Source: Macrocystis pyrifera
Taxonomy: Eukaryota > Sar > Phaeophyceae > Laminariales > Laminariaceae
Direction of reading: 5' to 3'
Length of the DNA: 64,000 bases
Assembly: GCA_031763025.1 (NCBI GenBank)
Contig: JASSKH010000024.1
Span: 10,190,087-10,254,086 of the forward strand
Under the pieces are notes generated by a model that saw nothing but the letters and a program-made list of their open reading frames with translations, was not told the origin of the DNA and did not search any database. This document shows, piece after piece, positions 23,528 through 34,728 of this stretch. Both the position numbers and the translations under genes were made by a program. The first letter of the stretch is position 1. Every line of letters starts with the position of its first letter.

Positions 23528-23766
23528 GAAACAATCCGAACAAGAATCCACACAAGGCCTCGGTCAACGGTTATTGGTCCTTAATCGCCGACATAGGTCT
23601 CGGCTGGCCACCAGTCATGAGAGTTGAAGAGGTCAACACAGCAGTCGTCCCGAACGGAAGTGTGTATTTGTGTGGCATGCAGACTCTGGTGTATGGTGCA
23701 CCCGGTAGCTGGGAAAAAAACCGAAGGCACCAAGAGAGCAGAGCATACGCAAACAGAGTGCCCTGA
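23528..23766 (+). CDS. Weak Kelch-like coding segment
   Basis: The plus frame from just after TGA 23525-23527 to TGA 23764-23766 reads VNGYWSLIADIGLGWPPVMR then VEEVNTAVVPNGSVYLCGMQ. The W, paired-hydrophobic and NG.VYL.G pattern resembles one Kelch blade. There is only one such unit, no start codon at the beginning and no clear splice sites. It could be a relic exon or chance. Confidence 0.2.
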
Positions 23767-24168
23767 AGTACGCGCCCGTATAAATGCACATGGTATATTA
23801 TACCGACCGAGTATATACCTGGTGCTGAATACTTGTACCGGTACACCTCGTACGGTAGAGTATATAAATATATATATATATATACCACAGGCATACCAGG
23901 GGAGCACGGAAAAAAAAAAAGAACGACACACTACACTTTTTCGAGAGCTAAACAGGGGGGGGGGGCACACTAAAGTAAAAACAAACCCTAAAAAAATAAG
24001 CAATTTTATCGATTCGTACAGAAATCCCAACGCTCTCATTTGTTTTTCATTTTGACCTTTCTAGGAGTGTGGCGTCTGGGATTCGGATCCGCGTGCTCGC
24101 CTGGGTATACCAAATAATAAAATAAATGCCAGGTACGAGTATGTATACGTACTCCTGCGTATGGATAC

Positions 24169-24406
24169 CGTAAAGAGCGCTGAGTTCGCTTTAAATACTG
24201 GGCTGCGATCGTTTTTTAGCGCTCGATTTTTCCAGAACGGGGAGGTTAAGGTTGCCAATACCGAATAACAAGATGCTTCCGGACATATCTGGTCGAGAAC
24301 CTTCCGAAAAAATCATGTTCGACTTCAGCACCTTTACAATTGTCGAGAGTACTATCAATAACGCTGAAAACGATCACACCCTGTGCGAACTCGAAGCTCT
24401 TTGCGG
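24169..24406 (+). mobile_element. Inverted-repeat element (MITE family B), copy 2
   Basis: The termini CCGTAAAGAGCGCTGAGTTC and GAACTCGAAGCTCTTTGCGG are complementary with a few mismatches, and the interior aligns with copy 1 (CGATCGTTTTTTAGCGCTCG, AACGATCACACCCTGTG). Length is about 238 bp. Confidence 0.75.
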
Positions 24407-24776
24407 TATGTGGTACATCAGATTTATCACTTTTGGCGCCCGAGATCCTCCCGTGGTCATTCACTCGTTCTTCGAGAATTTTGAGGCGGTACGCCAGCAA
24501 CAAACGGTAGAGCACGGCCTGCGCTAGCAGCAGGGCTCGCGGCGGTATTGGCAGCAGGGATGTTGGCAGCAACACCTGCGGCCGTCAAGAACGGATGGAT
24601 GGATGGGTGAACGGCTGTTCAACAGGGTTTTCAGTGAACTCGAGAGGCGTAGGCCGCTTGCCCCAAGGTCGTTGCCTCGCTTTGGTTCTGTACATATAAT
24701 GCGGGATATGTACTGCTGTATTGTGCGCCTGTATCAGTTATGGTCCGTAGAGTAGTGATAGACACCAGTAGTAGTT

Positions 24777-25020
24777 ATGTTTGTGGAATCTTCGTACTGT
24801 TTCGAACATATTTTTTCGCACGACCACTTTTTGCAAAAACGCCAAGTAGTCGACACGGGAAGCCCGGCCGGACACATTAAGGGTCCCAGCGCGATTTGTG
24901 CACTCTGGAGCGCGTGGCGGGCGCTCAAAGATTTTTTTCCAGCGGGAGTGGATAGGACGGTTTCCCTAGTTTCAGTACAAGAGGTCGTATTTTGTACGTA
25001 CGTACCGGAGAAATGTCATC
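24777..25020 (+). repeat. Dispersed 0.24-kb repeat, copy 1
   Basis: Aligns with 31347-31590. Shared blocks include GTCGACACGGGAAGCCCG, CCGGACACATT, CGGGAG(T/C)GGATA and TTTGTACGTACG. Both copies are followed by CAG-rich sequence with similar words, so the repeat unit may be longer. Confidence 0.75.
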
Positions 25021-25079
25021 GTTTTGCCCTTTCATGAGTGTGGTACGTACGTACCGGTGCCGTTTTTTTTTTTGCGTCT

Positions 25080-25520
25080 CAATACAGCACAGACAACAGA
25101 CAATACAGCAACAGATCAGATAGCGTGCTTACCTCCAGCTACCTGCGACACTACAACCCTGCCGTCCAGCAGCAGCAGCACATCGGGCGCCACGTGTGCG
25201 TATGGCGGGTCCACATGCGCGTAGGTCTCCGATGTACTGCTGTGGCTAGTTGCTTTGATCTGAGCCTGAGATCGATCATCCCGCAACGACACACGACCCC
25301 TCTCTCTGACGCTGTGCGCGATCGTGTGATAGTACATGTTGGCGCTATTACACAACAGTGCGACTCCGCAACAGACATCAACACCAGCAACACCAGCAGC
25401 TCGCAGAAAGCGTGCTAACCCCCAGCTAACTACAGCATCAACATCAGGCAGCACCATGCACGTGTGGTAGACCTGCGCTGTACGGCGGGTGGTTGCTCTT
25501 CTAGCCTGTGCGAGTAATCA
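25080..25520. repeat. CAG/CTG-rich diverged repeat block
   Basis: Two diverged segments (about 25110-25320 and 25400-25510) share CAGCTA(A)CT, GCGTATGGCGGG/GTACGGCGGG, TGGTTGCT and GTGTGTGAC-like words with blocks at 31640-32150 and 32340-32600. No coding support. Confidence 0.5.
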
Positions 25521-25608
25521 AATGACGTCCTGCTTGCTGTGTGTGACAACTATGTCAGGAAACAGAATTTTCACCCCTTGATGTGCCTTGACTGACACCA
25601 AACTACTA

Positions 25609-25650
25609 GGAACACTCGGCCCTACACCCTTGACAGCGCACGTTTTGCCA
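25609..25650 (+). repeat. Dispersed 40-bp repeat, copy 1
   Basis: GGAACACTCGGCCCTACA followed by CCTTGACAG(C/T)GCACGT recurs at 63908-63950 with four or so differences, in the same orientation. Confidence 0.7.
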
Positions 25651-26194
25651 CATATCTCCAAACATCTGTGGTGTGTGACGGCACGAATAGATTTCTACTG
25701 CTGCTGCTATGCTTTTCTTCTGCTTGCTATAGGTAGACAGCAGCAGAGTAACAGCAACAGCAGTGAAGCAGTAGTGCGATGCTCGCAGCAGCGGAGGGGC
25801 CAGCAGTCAGCAAGTATGTGTCTACGAGTACCTGTTGATCATTGTTGTTGCCATGTTGCCATGTTGGCCGCTACGCACCAGTCTGCAGGCATTTTTGGAT
25901 TTTTTTTTTTTTTCGCACCCAAGAAGTGAAACCGATCTCCCCCTCCCGTGCAAGCGTATATATGACATGTACATCGTTCGCACAATAATCCTACGAAGGA
26001 CTGATTGCTGTTTGCCCTACTGATGTTGCTGCTGTACACCACAGGCTTCTACAGAGAGCAGTAGTAGTAGCAGTGTGATTACTACAGTCTTCCGAAGAGT
26101 AGCAGTACACGTCCCTGTTGTTGTAGTCTTATCTTGCAATGCCGTCATACTACAAAATATAACTTTTTTTTGCCCGGCGGCGCGTTTTCGCTCC

Positions 26195-26950
26195 GCGGCC
26201 TCCCGGCCGGTGTCGTCGCCGTCGGGCTCGGCCGGCGGGGAATCGGCTTGGGCGCGCGCCCTCCGGGTCTAGCCCTCGCCCAAGGTCCGTGGCCGGCGCG
26301 GCGCGCTCGCAAAGTCGAAAAAAATAGAGTCTGTTTCACGGGGCACCCCGTCCCACTCGGCCGAGCCAAGCAGGGCATCGTGAAACTCGCTCTGCCAATT
26401 GTGTAAACGCAAGTCCCTTAGAAAAAAAAATCAGCGTATTCATGAAAAACGCCCCGCCTTCGTCACACCCTATGGATAACGAGCAACTTATTCTGTTTTA
26501 GCCGGCATATCAACTGATCTTGTCATGCCGACTTTTGAAGAGAGCATAAGGAACGAGCACGACACAAAGGGAGGGCATCGCACGACACATCGGGCATATT
26601 TCGAGCATTCGCTCATACAGCAGCAGCAGCGTGACCTCGTCGGGGCATATATATGTCGTCGTGTAGCACGGTGGCCTGATGGGTGTATCATGACATGCTG
26701 CTGCACCGTCAGGCAGCCAGGTCTGGATGGAACGCAATAGGCTATCGTTGCTCATCTCCCCGCAACCTCTTTTTTATCTCGTCGCCGCCGGGCTCCACGG
26801 GCGGGGAATCGGCCTGGGCGCGCACCTTCCGGGTCTCGCTCTCGCCCGAGGTCCGTGGCCGGCGCGACGCGCTCGCAAAGTCGAAAAAAGCAGTCAGTTT
26901 CAAGGAGTACCCCGTCCCACTCGGCGAGCCATGCAGGCAACGTGAAACCC
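26195..26950. repeat. GC-rich repeat, two copies about 0.55 kb apart
   Basis: Copy 1 (26195-26395) and copy 2 (26778-26950) share GGCGGGGAATCGGC(T/C)TGGGCGCG, GGTCCGTGGCCGGCGCG, CGCTCGCAAAGTCGAAAAAA and CCCCGTCCCACTCGGC. GC content is far above the surroundings. On the minus strand both copies read RRPRT.GE..TR..RAQADSPP.EP.GD, where most differences are conservative, so this may once have been coding. Copy 1 has an in-frame stop. I do not know the product. Confidence 0.7.
26525..26740 (+). CDS. Small hypothetical ORF between the GC-rich repeats
   Basis: Frame of 71 residues from ATG 26525 to TAG. It begins MPTFEESIRNEHDTKGGHRT and contains HSLIQQQQRDLVGAYICRRV. The composition is protein-like, but the opposite strand is open too and no family is evident. 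Confidence 0.2.
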   Translation: MPTFEESIRNEHDTKGGHRTTHRAYFEHSLIQQQQRDLVGAYICRRVARWPDGCIMTCCCTVRQPGLDGTQ

Positions 26951-27435
26951 GGGCTTTGTAAGTTTTATGTTTCATGTCCCGCAAATTCAGTTGCCGCACG
27001 CACGCACACATGGGACGTGAGGCACAGGGTACACGTCCGACAGCAGATAGGGGTCCACTCACGACGTAGCTCGGGCTACCGCGCCCGCTGGCGGGATGGT
27101 ATCGGAGCGTGGCTGCGCCTCTTTCGTGGTGCAACGGTATGACCAAATGGATGGGTGGAACATGAAGATGTGCATGCAGCGAAGCAAACGATCCCACAGC
27201 ACGCTCAACATATCGCGGGGCACGCAGAGTGGCCGCCGGAACGTGGTGACGCACGGCGATGAGATCTATTAATAGGCCTGGCTCCGTGCGAACTCGCGTT
27301 TGCATGTACTGGTCTGTTTTGGCTATGTTTTGGGTTCCTGTCTTTCTCAGATCCTCAGATACGTACGTATATGCGATACAGTGGCATCTACGGTTTAAGA
27401 GAGGGGTGTGCCATACCAAGAAAATCTCCCTTAAA

Positions 27436-28160
27436 ACCGACTTTCTATTATATCGGTTTTAGAGAGGAGGTTTTCTATTAAGGGTTGATCTTAACGACAC
27501 ACATTATTCGTTTTTTTCCTGAAATTTCGGCGTTTCCCCAAATTCAGCGAGGGTTGAATCTTTTCGAGTACGTGCCTCAGTTGGCTCGCGAAATAATCGT
27601 CCGCCCGGCAGAATCGTCGCTACAGCAACTGCGCTCGTGGAGCCCATCCGTGCGGTGGTCCCAGCCATCGGCCTGACTCGTAGGCAGGTGTCGGTGGCTT
27701 GGAGAGTGAAGTCCATCACCAACTCGTCACGCTCCACGCCCAACGCGACAAAGTTTCAGCTATTGCACTCACCGAGCTCAGCCGGTCGGCCACCTCGGTG
27801 CGGTCACCTTGTGAACCCGGCCACGAGAGCCCAGAAAACTATTGCGCCTTCTGCGTTCGGCCATGACTTGCGAATGACCTTGGCAACGACCCTTGTCAAT
27901 CTTGTGCGCTCGCGAGTGGTGGCACAGCTCGAGCGGTGGTGTTGCCCGATTCTCTATAGCCTTGTACCTAAATTTCCCGAAAAATCCTAAAAAACTTCAA
28001 GACGTCATTTTCGGGATCGGAGTTTTTCGGGATTTTTTTTCGGCTTTTCCTGAAAAAAAATCGTGAAAATACCGAGAAAAAAACTGAAAAACACTCCTCG
28101 TTAAGATCGGCCCTAAATGATTTAGTAGAGGTTTCTGTTATACCGGTTGAATAGAAAACC
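27436..28160. mobile_element. Nested inverted-repeat element inside the pogo-like element
   Basis: The left arm has TTTCTATTATATCGG, GAGAGGAGGTTTTCTATT and AGGGTTGATCTTAACGA. The right arm, on the complement, has TTTCTATTCAACCGG, AGAAACCTCTACT and AGGGCCGATCTTAACGA. The arms are diverged. Inside are A/T-run stretches (27990-28090) and no recognised gene. Confidence 0.5.
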
Positions 28161-28706
28161 TTTATAAACCGAATATATGGGCTTGAGACATCCCGTACGT
28201 GGAATCAAGAGGGATGGAAGAGACTCTTGTGTACTGGTGCCTAATCGAAGCGTTGAAAGAGCATGTTCTGTGTTGTTTACACATTGTTTTTGTACGTCAC
28301 AGGCCCCACACCCAGCACGATCCCTCCTCGTTTACGCATCATAGAGAAGAACACAACTATCTTTTGTGGTGTCAAAGGTATTCCAACATCTGAGCATAGC
28401 GGCCAACAGAACACAGAGACCAGGCGCATCGCACCCATCTTGGAAGCAACAACAAAAGGAAGAAGACAAAAAGAAAACCGCAAACAAGTGCTCTCACAGC
28501 AGTACAGCAGCACTACAAATCTCACAACCGGCGAAACTGAAGCACCTGCACCTCTCCTCCCGGCAACAGATCTTAATACGACAGCTTCTGCAACGTTACA
28601 CGAAGTCTGCGATGCATGTTTGCTTCGTTTTCCTTGACCCAACCTCGCTTATCCAGGCCAGCTTGACCTTACGAAGATGGTACGACACCTCAGCCATGTT
28701 GCACCG

Positions 28707-29009
28707 CTAAGCTACCCCTTCGACTTCCCCAACCTGCCCAGCTACGTCAGAGTATAGTGGCGGACGCGCATAGAGTACGGGCTGCGTGCACTGGCCGTCC
28801 TTGTCTACCGCCGTAGAATCGGCCTGGTCGTCATCCGACTCGTCTATGTTCAGTTGGGAAAGCGACATATCACAAAGTTCATCCTTCACATCTGCAACCA
28901 CCGCTCCCGCCACGTCGTCGCTTTCCTCTATGCCGAACCATGCCTCCACTGCATCCATCGAAGCCCGAGTTGGCTCTGCGCCAGCTGCCAACCCCAGATC
29001 TGCCAGCAC
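28707..29009 (-). CDS. Acidic open frame inside the pogo-like element, unknown
   Basis: About 100 residues on the minus strand, including MDAVEAWFGIEESDDVAG, VVADVKDELCDMSLSQLNID and ESDDDQADSTAVDKDGQ. The residue mix is strongly protein-like (acidic, little Cys). There is no ATG at the start; the frame opens just after a telomere-like TTAGGG run, and an AG acceptor at 29005 or so could start an exon. It could be an acidic tail of a lost transposase or a captured host exon. No domain recognised. Confidence 0.3.
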   Translation of the reverse strand: MLADLGLAAGAEPTRASMDAVEAWFGIEESDDVAGAVVADVKDELCDMSLSQLNIDESDDDQADSTAVDKDGQCTQPVLYARPPLYSDVAGQVGEVEGVA

Positions 29010-29018
29010 CCCGCCAAA

Positions 29019-29040
29019 ACCCTAACCTAACCCTAACCTT
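29019..29040 (-). repeat. Short interstitial telomere-like repeat
   Basis: CCCTAACCTAACCCTAACCT on the plus strand, i.e. about three TTAGGG-type units on the minus strand, with one unit short by a base. It lies inside the pogo-like element. Too short to mark a chromosome end. Confidence 0.6.
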
Positions 29041-29214
29041 ACTGCAGCTGCTGCTGTACGTACTGAGAGTTTTTCATTCTGGGCTACTGTACAAGAGCGG
29101 GGGGTTGTGGTGGGTTCGATTTAAGAGAGGGGTGTGCCAAGCAGTATTGACCTCTCTTAAACCGGCAATTCTCTTAAACTGAAATCTCTTAAACCGTAAA
29201 TGCCACTGTGTGCG

Positions 29215-31160
29215 AACACGATCTCAAAAGGCGGGGCAATTGGCTTTCGCTCTGGGAATGAGTACTGCACGGTGAACCGTGAACTCACACCCTTCTAGAT
29301 TTAACTAAACAAACGTGCTTTGCCGATTCAGTAGTAATTAAATAGCCAAGCGCCGTGCACCCACATACCAGTGCACGACAGCAGCCGTACAACCACAGTC
29401 CAGGCTTTGTGACAGCCACGGTGCTCCTGTGTGTGTTGTATGTAGTTACTGTAGTTGTGTGTGCAGCGTTCAGCTGGATATCTGACCACGGCCACATTAT
29501 TTCTAGGCAAAGCAAACACAGCTGCTGCTGTGGTTCGTATGATGTCCTACGCTACAGCAGTACACAGCACTACACAACAGCGGCCTGACAACAGCGGTCT
29601 TGGCTTTGTGACAGTAATCACGGCAATTTCGTGTTTGTGTTAATAGTAATTGTGTGTGTAGTGTTCAGCAAAATATCCAATCACGACCACATTCTCATGC
29701 AGAATCAAACACTATGATGTATGATATAATACGTTTGCAAGTTGTTGATGTCAGCGTTCAGTGTAAAAATTGATGTATATGTGTTCGACGTTTTCCCCGT
29801 CGGTTGGATCATGCTGTTGGTCTACTAGTTTGGCTCCGCCCGGATGATTGACTCCGCGTGACTGGTTATTTCATTCACTCCGTTGCTCGGCAGGCCAAGC
29901 CTGCCCTCATCCAGCTCTCAGTCATTGCAACAGGTGGCGCGGAAAAGCCAGCGGCAGCCAGCCAGCAGTTTGCTCGTACTGTGCGGGCTCAAAGCTGAAT
30001 GTCCCAAATCACCATCACTGGATCACTGCTGGATCACAGCGTCACTTCTTCAAAGTGCTGCTGCTTTACGTATGAATACGTGCACAGCAAGAAGGATCAT
30101 AACAGTGGTAACGCTTGCTACGGTGTACTGCAGAACTATGCTGCTGCGTCGCTGCTCGCCGCATGTACGAGTACTTATGCTGGTGCTGTACATGTATATC
30201 TCACACAACTACTACTACCTCTCTACTACTGCTGCTTGTTGTCGTAAGAATCTCGCGTGGCCGGTAATTTGAAACTCTCGCCAACTTGTGCGCGTTGATG
30301 GATCGTGGAAGGTAGTTGTTGTTCGTTCACAAGACAGAAGACAGGCTCCAATACATTACTGCTGTGGTCTACGAGTACTGCTGTAATTCTTCCGGGGTCG
30401 AACTCGAGGGGAATGAACATGCAATCAGGAACCATCATGAAACAAATGCATTCACAAAGTCGCGCGAAGTCAACTGGAAGAGAAACGAAAATCAATCCAA
30501 GACAACAGGTAGCATCAGCAGCATGGGGTGATGAACGAAATACGTCCACGCACCTGATGCAGCCGTGGTATCGAGGCTCAGTCCTAGCGTCGCCCTGAGC
30601 CTTTGGGCAGTCATGGGGGTTGTGGCCAGCTCGGTGTGGCAGCAGAGAGAAATAAAACAAAACGCCAACCCTGTCAGCGTACCGGCTGTGTACTGCAGCT
30701 GGTGCTGGTGCTGTTACGTTCAGAGGTAGGGTTTGCATAGCAGGAAGCACACGAGCGACCAGCAGAGCACGGCAGGAAAAAGCCCAGGCACCCGTTCCCA
30801 TGCGCAACAATGGGCTACTGCATATTCTCCCCGCCATGTCATAACACCGGATGGTCAAACAACCCTACACTTTTGTGCCGCTTCACGCAATGTTTGTTGT
30901 ATTCATGTCACCTCCGACCTGGAGCGGGGAAGAGATGGGGTTGCACATGCCCCTGCTCCCCGCACCTTGCGCCCCGCGCAACAAATACCTACGCGAAAAA
31001 CGAGAGGTTTGTTAAACTCCCAAGCTACACGCTCCTACTGCCTGGTGCAGTTTGGATGGGTCCCGCTGTGACCTGTGATACGTGATATCAATGTGCTGAT
31101 GCGACTTACGATCAACTAACTGCTGTTTGCGGTGAAACAAACCTCTCTAGGTGGCTCTGG
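29215..31160. other. CAG/CTG-rich intergenic sequence, no supported gene
   Basis: Many TACTGCTGT/ACAGCAGTA motifs (for example 29562, 30356, 30374) and trinucleotide-biased sequence. A minus-strand frame at 30226-30858 (210 residues) has no recognisable domain and low-complexity stretches. I consider it chance. Confidence 0.4.
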
Positions 31161-31346
31161 TGTGTGATGTTGTTTCGCTGCGATGTTTCGGGGATCACTG
31201 CGGTCGGGCGTAGATACAAGTTACCCATCAATTTCGAAAGGGGTCTGAATATTTGGCACGGTCAAAGGTATAAACGCATCTGCGGCATGCCAGCTTGCGT
31301 CACCACGAGGGCAACACCCCAGGCCGAAGGGGAGCCTTGTATTGAC

Positions 31347-31590
31347 AGTCATGTTTGTGATATTTTCGTAATTTTTCCAACATATCTCTTCGTACGAGCA
31401 CTTTTTGGCGAAACGCTAAGTGGTCGACACGGGAAGCCCGTCCGGACACATTGATCGAGGTCCGGGCGCGATACGTGCCCTCTGGAGCACGTGGCAAGCC
31501 CTCAAACTTTTTTTTGGGCGGGAGCGGATAAGACGATTTTCCTGGTTTCATTACGAGAGGCTTTACTTTGTACGTACGACGCACCGGTAA
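31347..31590 (+). repeat. Dispersed 0.24-kb repeat, copy 2
   Basis: Aligns with 24777-25020 over its full length, about 80 percent identical by eye, including GTCGACACGGGAAGCCCG and the downstream GTACGTACG. Confidence 0.75.
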
Positions 31591-31836
31591 CCAAAATGTT
31601 GTCTGTTTTTTACCCTAGGCTCCCATGAGCACACAGTCCAGATACACCCCATGTAGACACCAGACAACATGCACAGAGCACAACGTAACAACGCTGCCGC
31701 TTATACGCCGTGCGTGTGCGACACACCCATATGCGCTGTACTGCTGTGGCTGGTTGTATTTATCGGGGCCTGCGGTCTGTAATCCATCTACCTCTCTTTG
31801 CTGCTGCACTACGTGTGACACATCCACACACACTCT

Positions 31837-31900
31837 GGACGGAAATGTAAGGACCGTTTGGATGGAATATGAGTATCTCAACTGTCCTTATATTTCCGAC
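31837..31900. mobile_element. Tiny inverted-repeat element (family C), copy 1
   Basis: GGACGGAAATGTAAGGAC and, about 35 bases on, GTCCTTATATTTCCGAC form complementary arms. The same arrangement occurs at 34955-35018. Confidence 0.55.
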
Positions 31901-32339
31901 GTTTTGTGTTTCGCGCCCGAGGCATACCCCAGAAATCTAGACATCAGGCAACATGCGAAGAACACAAACGTTATCACCCCGCCTAGCAGCACAAGCAGCA
32001 GCGCACCACACCACGCGCGTGTCGCAGGTCTGCTGTGGTTATTAATAGTTACATTATCGGAGGCTGCGGTCCGTCATTCATCTGTCATCACCACCTCTCT
32101 CTCTTCTGCTGTGCTGCTGTGCATGTGTGCCAGGTGCCGTGCACTACGAAGAAAAATAACTCCCGGTACCAGGAATTAAGGATCTTTGTTAATTAGTAAA
32201 ACGGTCACGGCGTTCGATTTTGGACTTGAGGCGCTAATCCGATACTAGCAGAGATCATGTCTATTTTTTTTCACTTTTTTTCACTTTTTTTTTGTACTAT
32301 GTACGTAACCTCGACACACATACAGATAATAAGCAGCAC

Positions 32340-32600
32340 ATGAACAGTGCAGGGCGCATTCTACGACCAGCTGCCTATAACACTATACACGCCTGCCGCC
32401 CGCCAGCAGAGCAGGAAGCAACATCACGCCTGTGTGGCAGTTTGTCCGCGCTGTTTGTTGTGGCTTCCTATTGATACTCGATTTTTTGTCGGACCCTGCG
32501 ATCCGCAGAGCTGGGGATTTCTCTCTGCTGTTGTGCGATACATGCATGCTGCCACAGCAGTCACAACAACACCTCTGCTGCTGCTGCAGTGCGATTTTCG
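32340..32600. repeat. CAG/CTG-rich diverged repeat block
   Basis: Shares word order with the blocks at 25080-25520 and 31640-32150 (a CAG-rich run, then GTGTGGCAGTTTG, TTGTGGCTTCCTATT and GGACCCTGCGATCCGCAG). Several open frames on both strands have no domain. Confidence 0.45.
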
Positions 32601-33375
32601 TCGGCAGCCAAGTGTGGTCAAGAGTTCCAGTCCCTTCTTCGGTGCATCCTTCTCTATTTCTGTGAATATTATCCCACCACTGACTGTACTGCTGTGTTCC
32701 GTGGGCCACGCGTGTATGTGCGGTGTGTGCCGCGTGTCGCGCGTGGGGTGCTTCCAAACCTTTTTTTGTCGGCAGTCCTCGGTTTCGTGCGGAAGAGGCG
32801 TTCTTCGCCGTGAGCGCCACAACAAAGGCACGCATTAATATACTGACAAATATGATACGATGCTTGGCAGCATCATGAAGAAAATCTATGAAAGCGGTTC
32901 AGTCAACAATTCCTCACTACCTCCATCTATGTTTGTCCCCCAAAAAACAGGCGCAGTTCTAAAAGGGTCTACTGACGACTACTGCTGCTGTACATGTCTG
33001 TACGTATAGCAGCAATGGGCAGATATTTCACAACGTCATAATACTGTACAATATGCGTATTAATATGACATGCATGTTGTACGTATCGTTTTGAAGTCGT
33101 TCTTGCGCCACTCCCATAGGTACATCCCGAGGGGGAACCTTGTAAATATTATTGTTTCGCGAATCTCTCTATAGTACGGCATCTGCCATGTACTATTGCA
33201 GCTCTGTCTCGTAGTGTATCACCGCAGAGCTTGCATGCACCAAGTACCTCTCTACTGCTGTAGGATGACCAATCACTACGGACACTGACTGTGATGGATG
33301 TCGAAAGAACAAGAGCGTAACAGCAGTACATATACTTGATACAATATATACTACCATTATAGATACATATTTACA

Positions 33376-33377
<2 letters not shown>

Positions 33378-33407
<30 letters not shown>

Positions 33408-33409
33408 CC
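33378..33409. repeat. Poly-T tract
   Basis: About 30 consecutive T, followed by CCATCACTTTTAC. It could be the A-tail of a minus-strand retro-copy, but no coding body is visible beside it. Confidence 0.8.
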
Positions 33410-33642
33410 ATCACTTTTACTTCCCAGCCCACTCGTACGAGGTTTTTACCCTCGACGATCTTCTGGACAAGCCGTGGTCACAGGTGTCGTCCCTTCTCCC
33501 CCCCGGTACGTGCCTTTATTTTTTGTCGCGCATAGGGTTCAGCATTCCCGCTGCTCGTCGATTTTCATCGAATGTAGCCAACTCACGCTTTCGCGCTTTC
33601 CGCTTATCAATTTTTTATGCAAGAAAAAGTCCCTATGAGCAT

Positions 33643-33716
33643 GCACTCGGTGGGACTTGAACCCACGAAATTGATCTTGACAGGCACGCGGACCACCTAC
33701 CAAGCCACCGGGGACG
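33643..33716 (-). repeat. tRNA-like sequence (Asp-like loop)
   Basis: On the minus strand GTGGG-TTCAAGT-CCCAC forms a perfect T arm, preceded by TGTCAAG, which would hold a GTC (Asp) anticodon, and by TGGCTTGGTAGG as a near A box. The acceptor and anticodon stems do not pair, so this is a tRNA pseudogene or SINE head rather than a working tRNA. Confidence 0.4.
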
Positions 33717-34177
33717 CCGGCACTGCTTGTATATGTATGTTCTCACATCCCGAGATAGCGACAAAAACACTAAATACAACGATAAATTTATTGTAGCGTT
33801 ATCATGTGTCCACGAGAAGCGTGAGGGCTCAGAAGTACGAGTAGGAACATATAGTGCCCGTGGTGTACCAATCCTTGCATCGTAACTTGGGAACCAATAT
33901 AAATATACCAGGTATATTATAATATATCATCCTCCAATTATGAAGCGACCGTCGCTAAATCGTCACGTCTCATCGCCAATGTTCCGCTCTGAATTCCCAA
34001 GAGGGCCACAATGGAGTCTGTCGTCGCAGGACAGGCTCCGGCTCCAATAAATGATAACTGAACTCTGGAGTTGAACATCAATTTATTTGTTCAGCCTCCG
34101 AGAAAGGAAAAGTAGAAAACAACACAAGTACCTGGTACCACACACATACTGCTGTCTTGCCACCAGGTAATAACTAT

Positions 34178-34288
34178 TTACGGGGGATCATAGTAAATAG
34201 GACCTACGGGTAAAGACGAAAACCTGTATACTATTAATACCTACTTTTAGAAACAATGTTTGGTCCTATTAACTATGGTCCCCCGTAA
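34178..34288 (+). mobile_element. MITE family A, full copy (111 bp)
   Basis: The termini TTACGGGGGATCATAG..AATAGGACC and GGTCCTATTAACTATGGTCCCCCGTAA are inverted repeats of about 27 bp. The interior carries AAAACCTGTATA and AGAAACAATG. No TSD is clear. A TACCWGGTA-type motif sits just outside (34161-34169). Confidence 0.85.
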
Positions 34289-34459
34289 CATAAAACATAC
34301 TGGTACACACCAGGTACTGCTGCTGTACCAGACAAAAACAAAAAGTGAGATATATACGATAAGATTACCAGGTGTATCATACGATATGTATATATAGTAC
34401 GTACGTACCGGTATATAGTAGCGCGCGATAGTGCGTCGGTATACCAGCGCGAAACAGAT

Positions 34460-34723
34460 GTGGTACGCCGGGCTGTCAAACGCACTGACGCACTGGACAG
34501 GCAGGTGACCGATGCATCCGCCACACAGCAGAGTTCGACTGGGCACGCAGACAAAACACAGCCAAAAGCACTCACCCTCGCGAACCAATTACTCGGGTGC
34601 AGTCAAGTCGATGACCTCAGCGAGGAACTGAGGAACCTGGTCCAACGCGAGCACGGACAGCTGGCAAGCAGTACCAGACCGGAGCTGTCAAGGCACGGCG
34701 AGCACGGCAGCACCAATATATGA
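34460..34723 (+). CDS. Coding-like segment, possible coiled coil, unknown
   Basis: The plus frame reads VRRAVKRTDALDRQVTDASA, ALTLANQLLGCSQVDDLSEE and LRNLVQREHGQLASST, ending at TGA 34721-34723. It stays open upstream to about 34380 without an ATG. Leu/Val spacing suggests helices. The minus strand is Cys- and Tyr-rich and less plausible. A second frame starting ATG 34729 follows at once. No family recognised. Confidence 0.3.
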   Translation: MVRRAVKRTDALDRQVTDASATQQSSTGHADKTQPKALTLANQLLGCSQVDDLSEELRNLVQREHGQLASSTRPELSRHGEHGSTNI

Positions 34724-34728
34724 TACCA

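Larger units (their letters stand above)
27379..29208. mobile_element. Pogo/Tigger-like DNA transposon, apparently non-autonomous
   Basis: The left end CAGTGGCATCTACGGTTTAA and the right end, which reads inward CAGTGGCATTTACGGTTTAA, form terminal inverted repeats. CAGTG termini are typical of pogo-type Tc1/mariner elements. The left flank is TA; the right flank is TG, so a TA target duplication is not intact. Subterminal GTTTAAGAGA units recur at both ends, and TTTAAGAGAGGGGTGTGCCA is present near each. No transposase DDE domain is readable on either strand. The inside holds a nested inverted-repeat block (about 27436-28160) and a 100-codon minus-strand frame at 28707-29009. Confidence 0.65.

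Noticed and set aside
26742-27419. 225-residue minus-strand frame
   Set aside because: Only the part over the GC-rich repeat looks protein-like. The rest has no coherent composition and crosses into the pogo-like element.
29019-29040. Chromosome end or telomere
   Set aside because: Only about three degenerate TTAGGG-type units inside a transposon.
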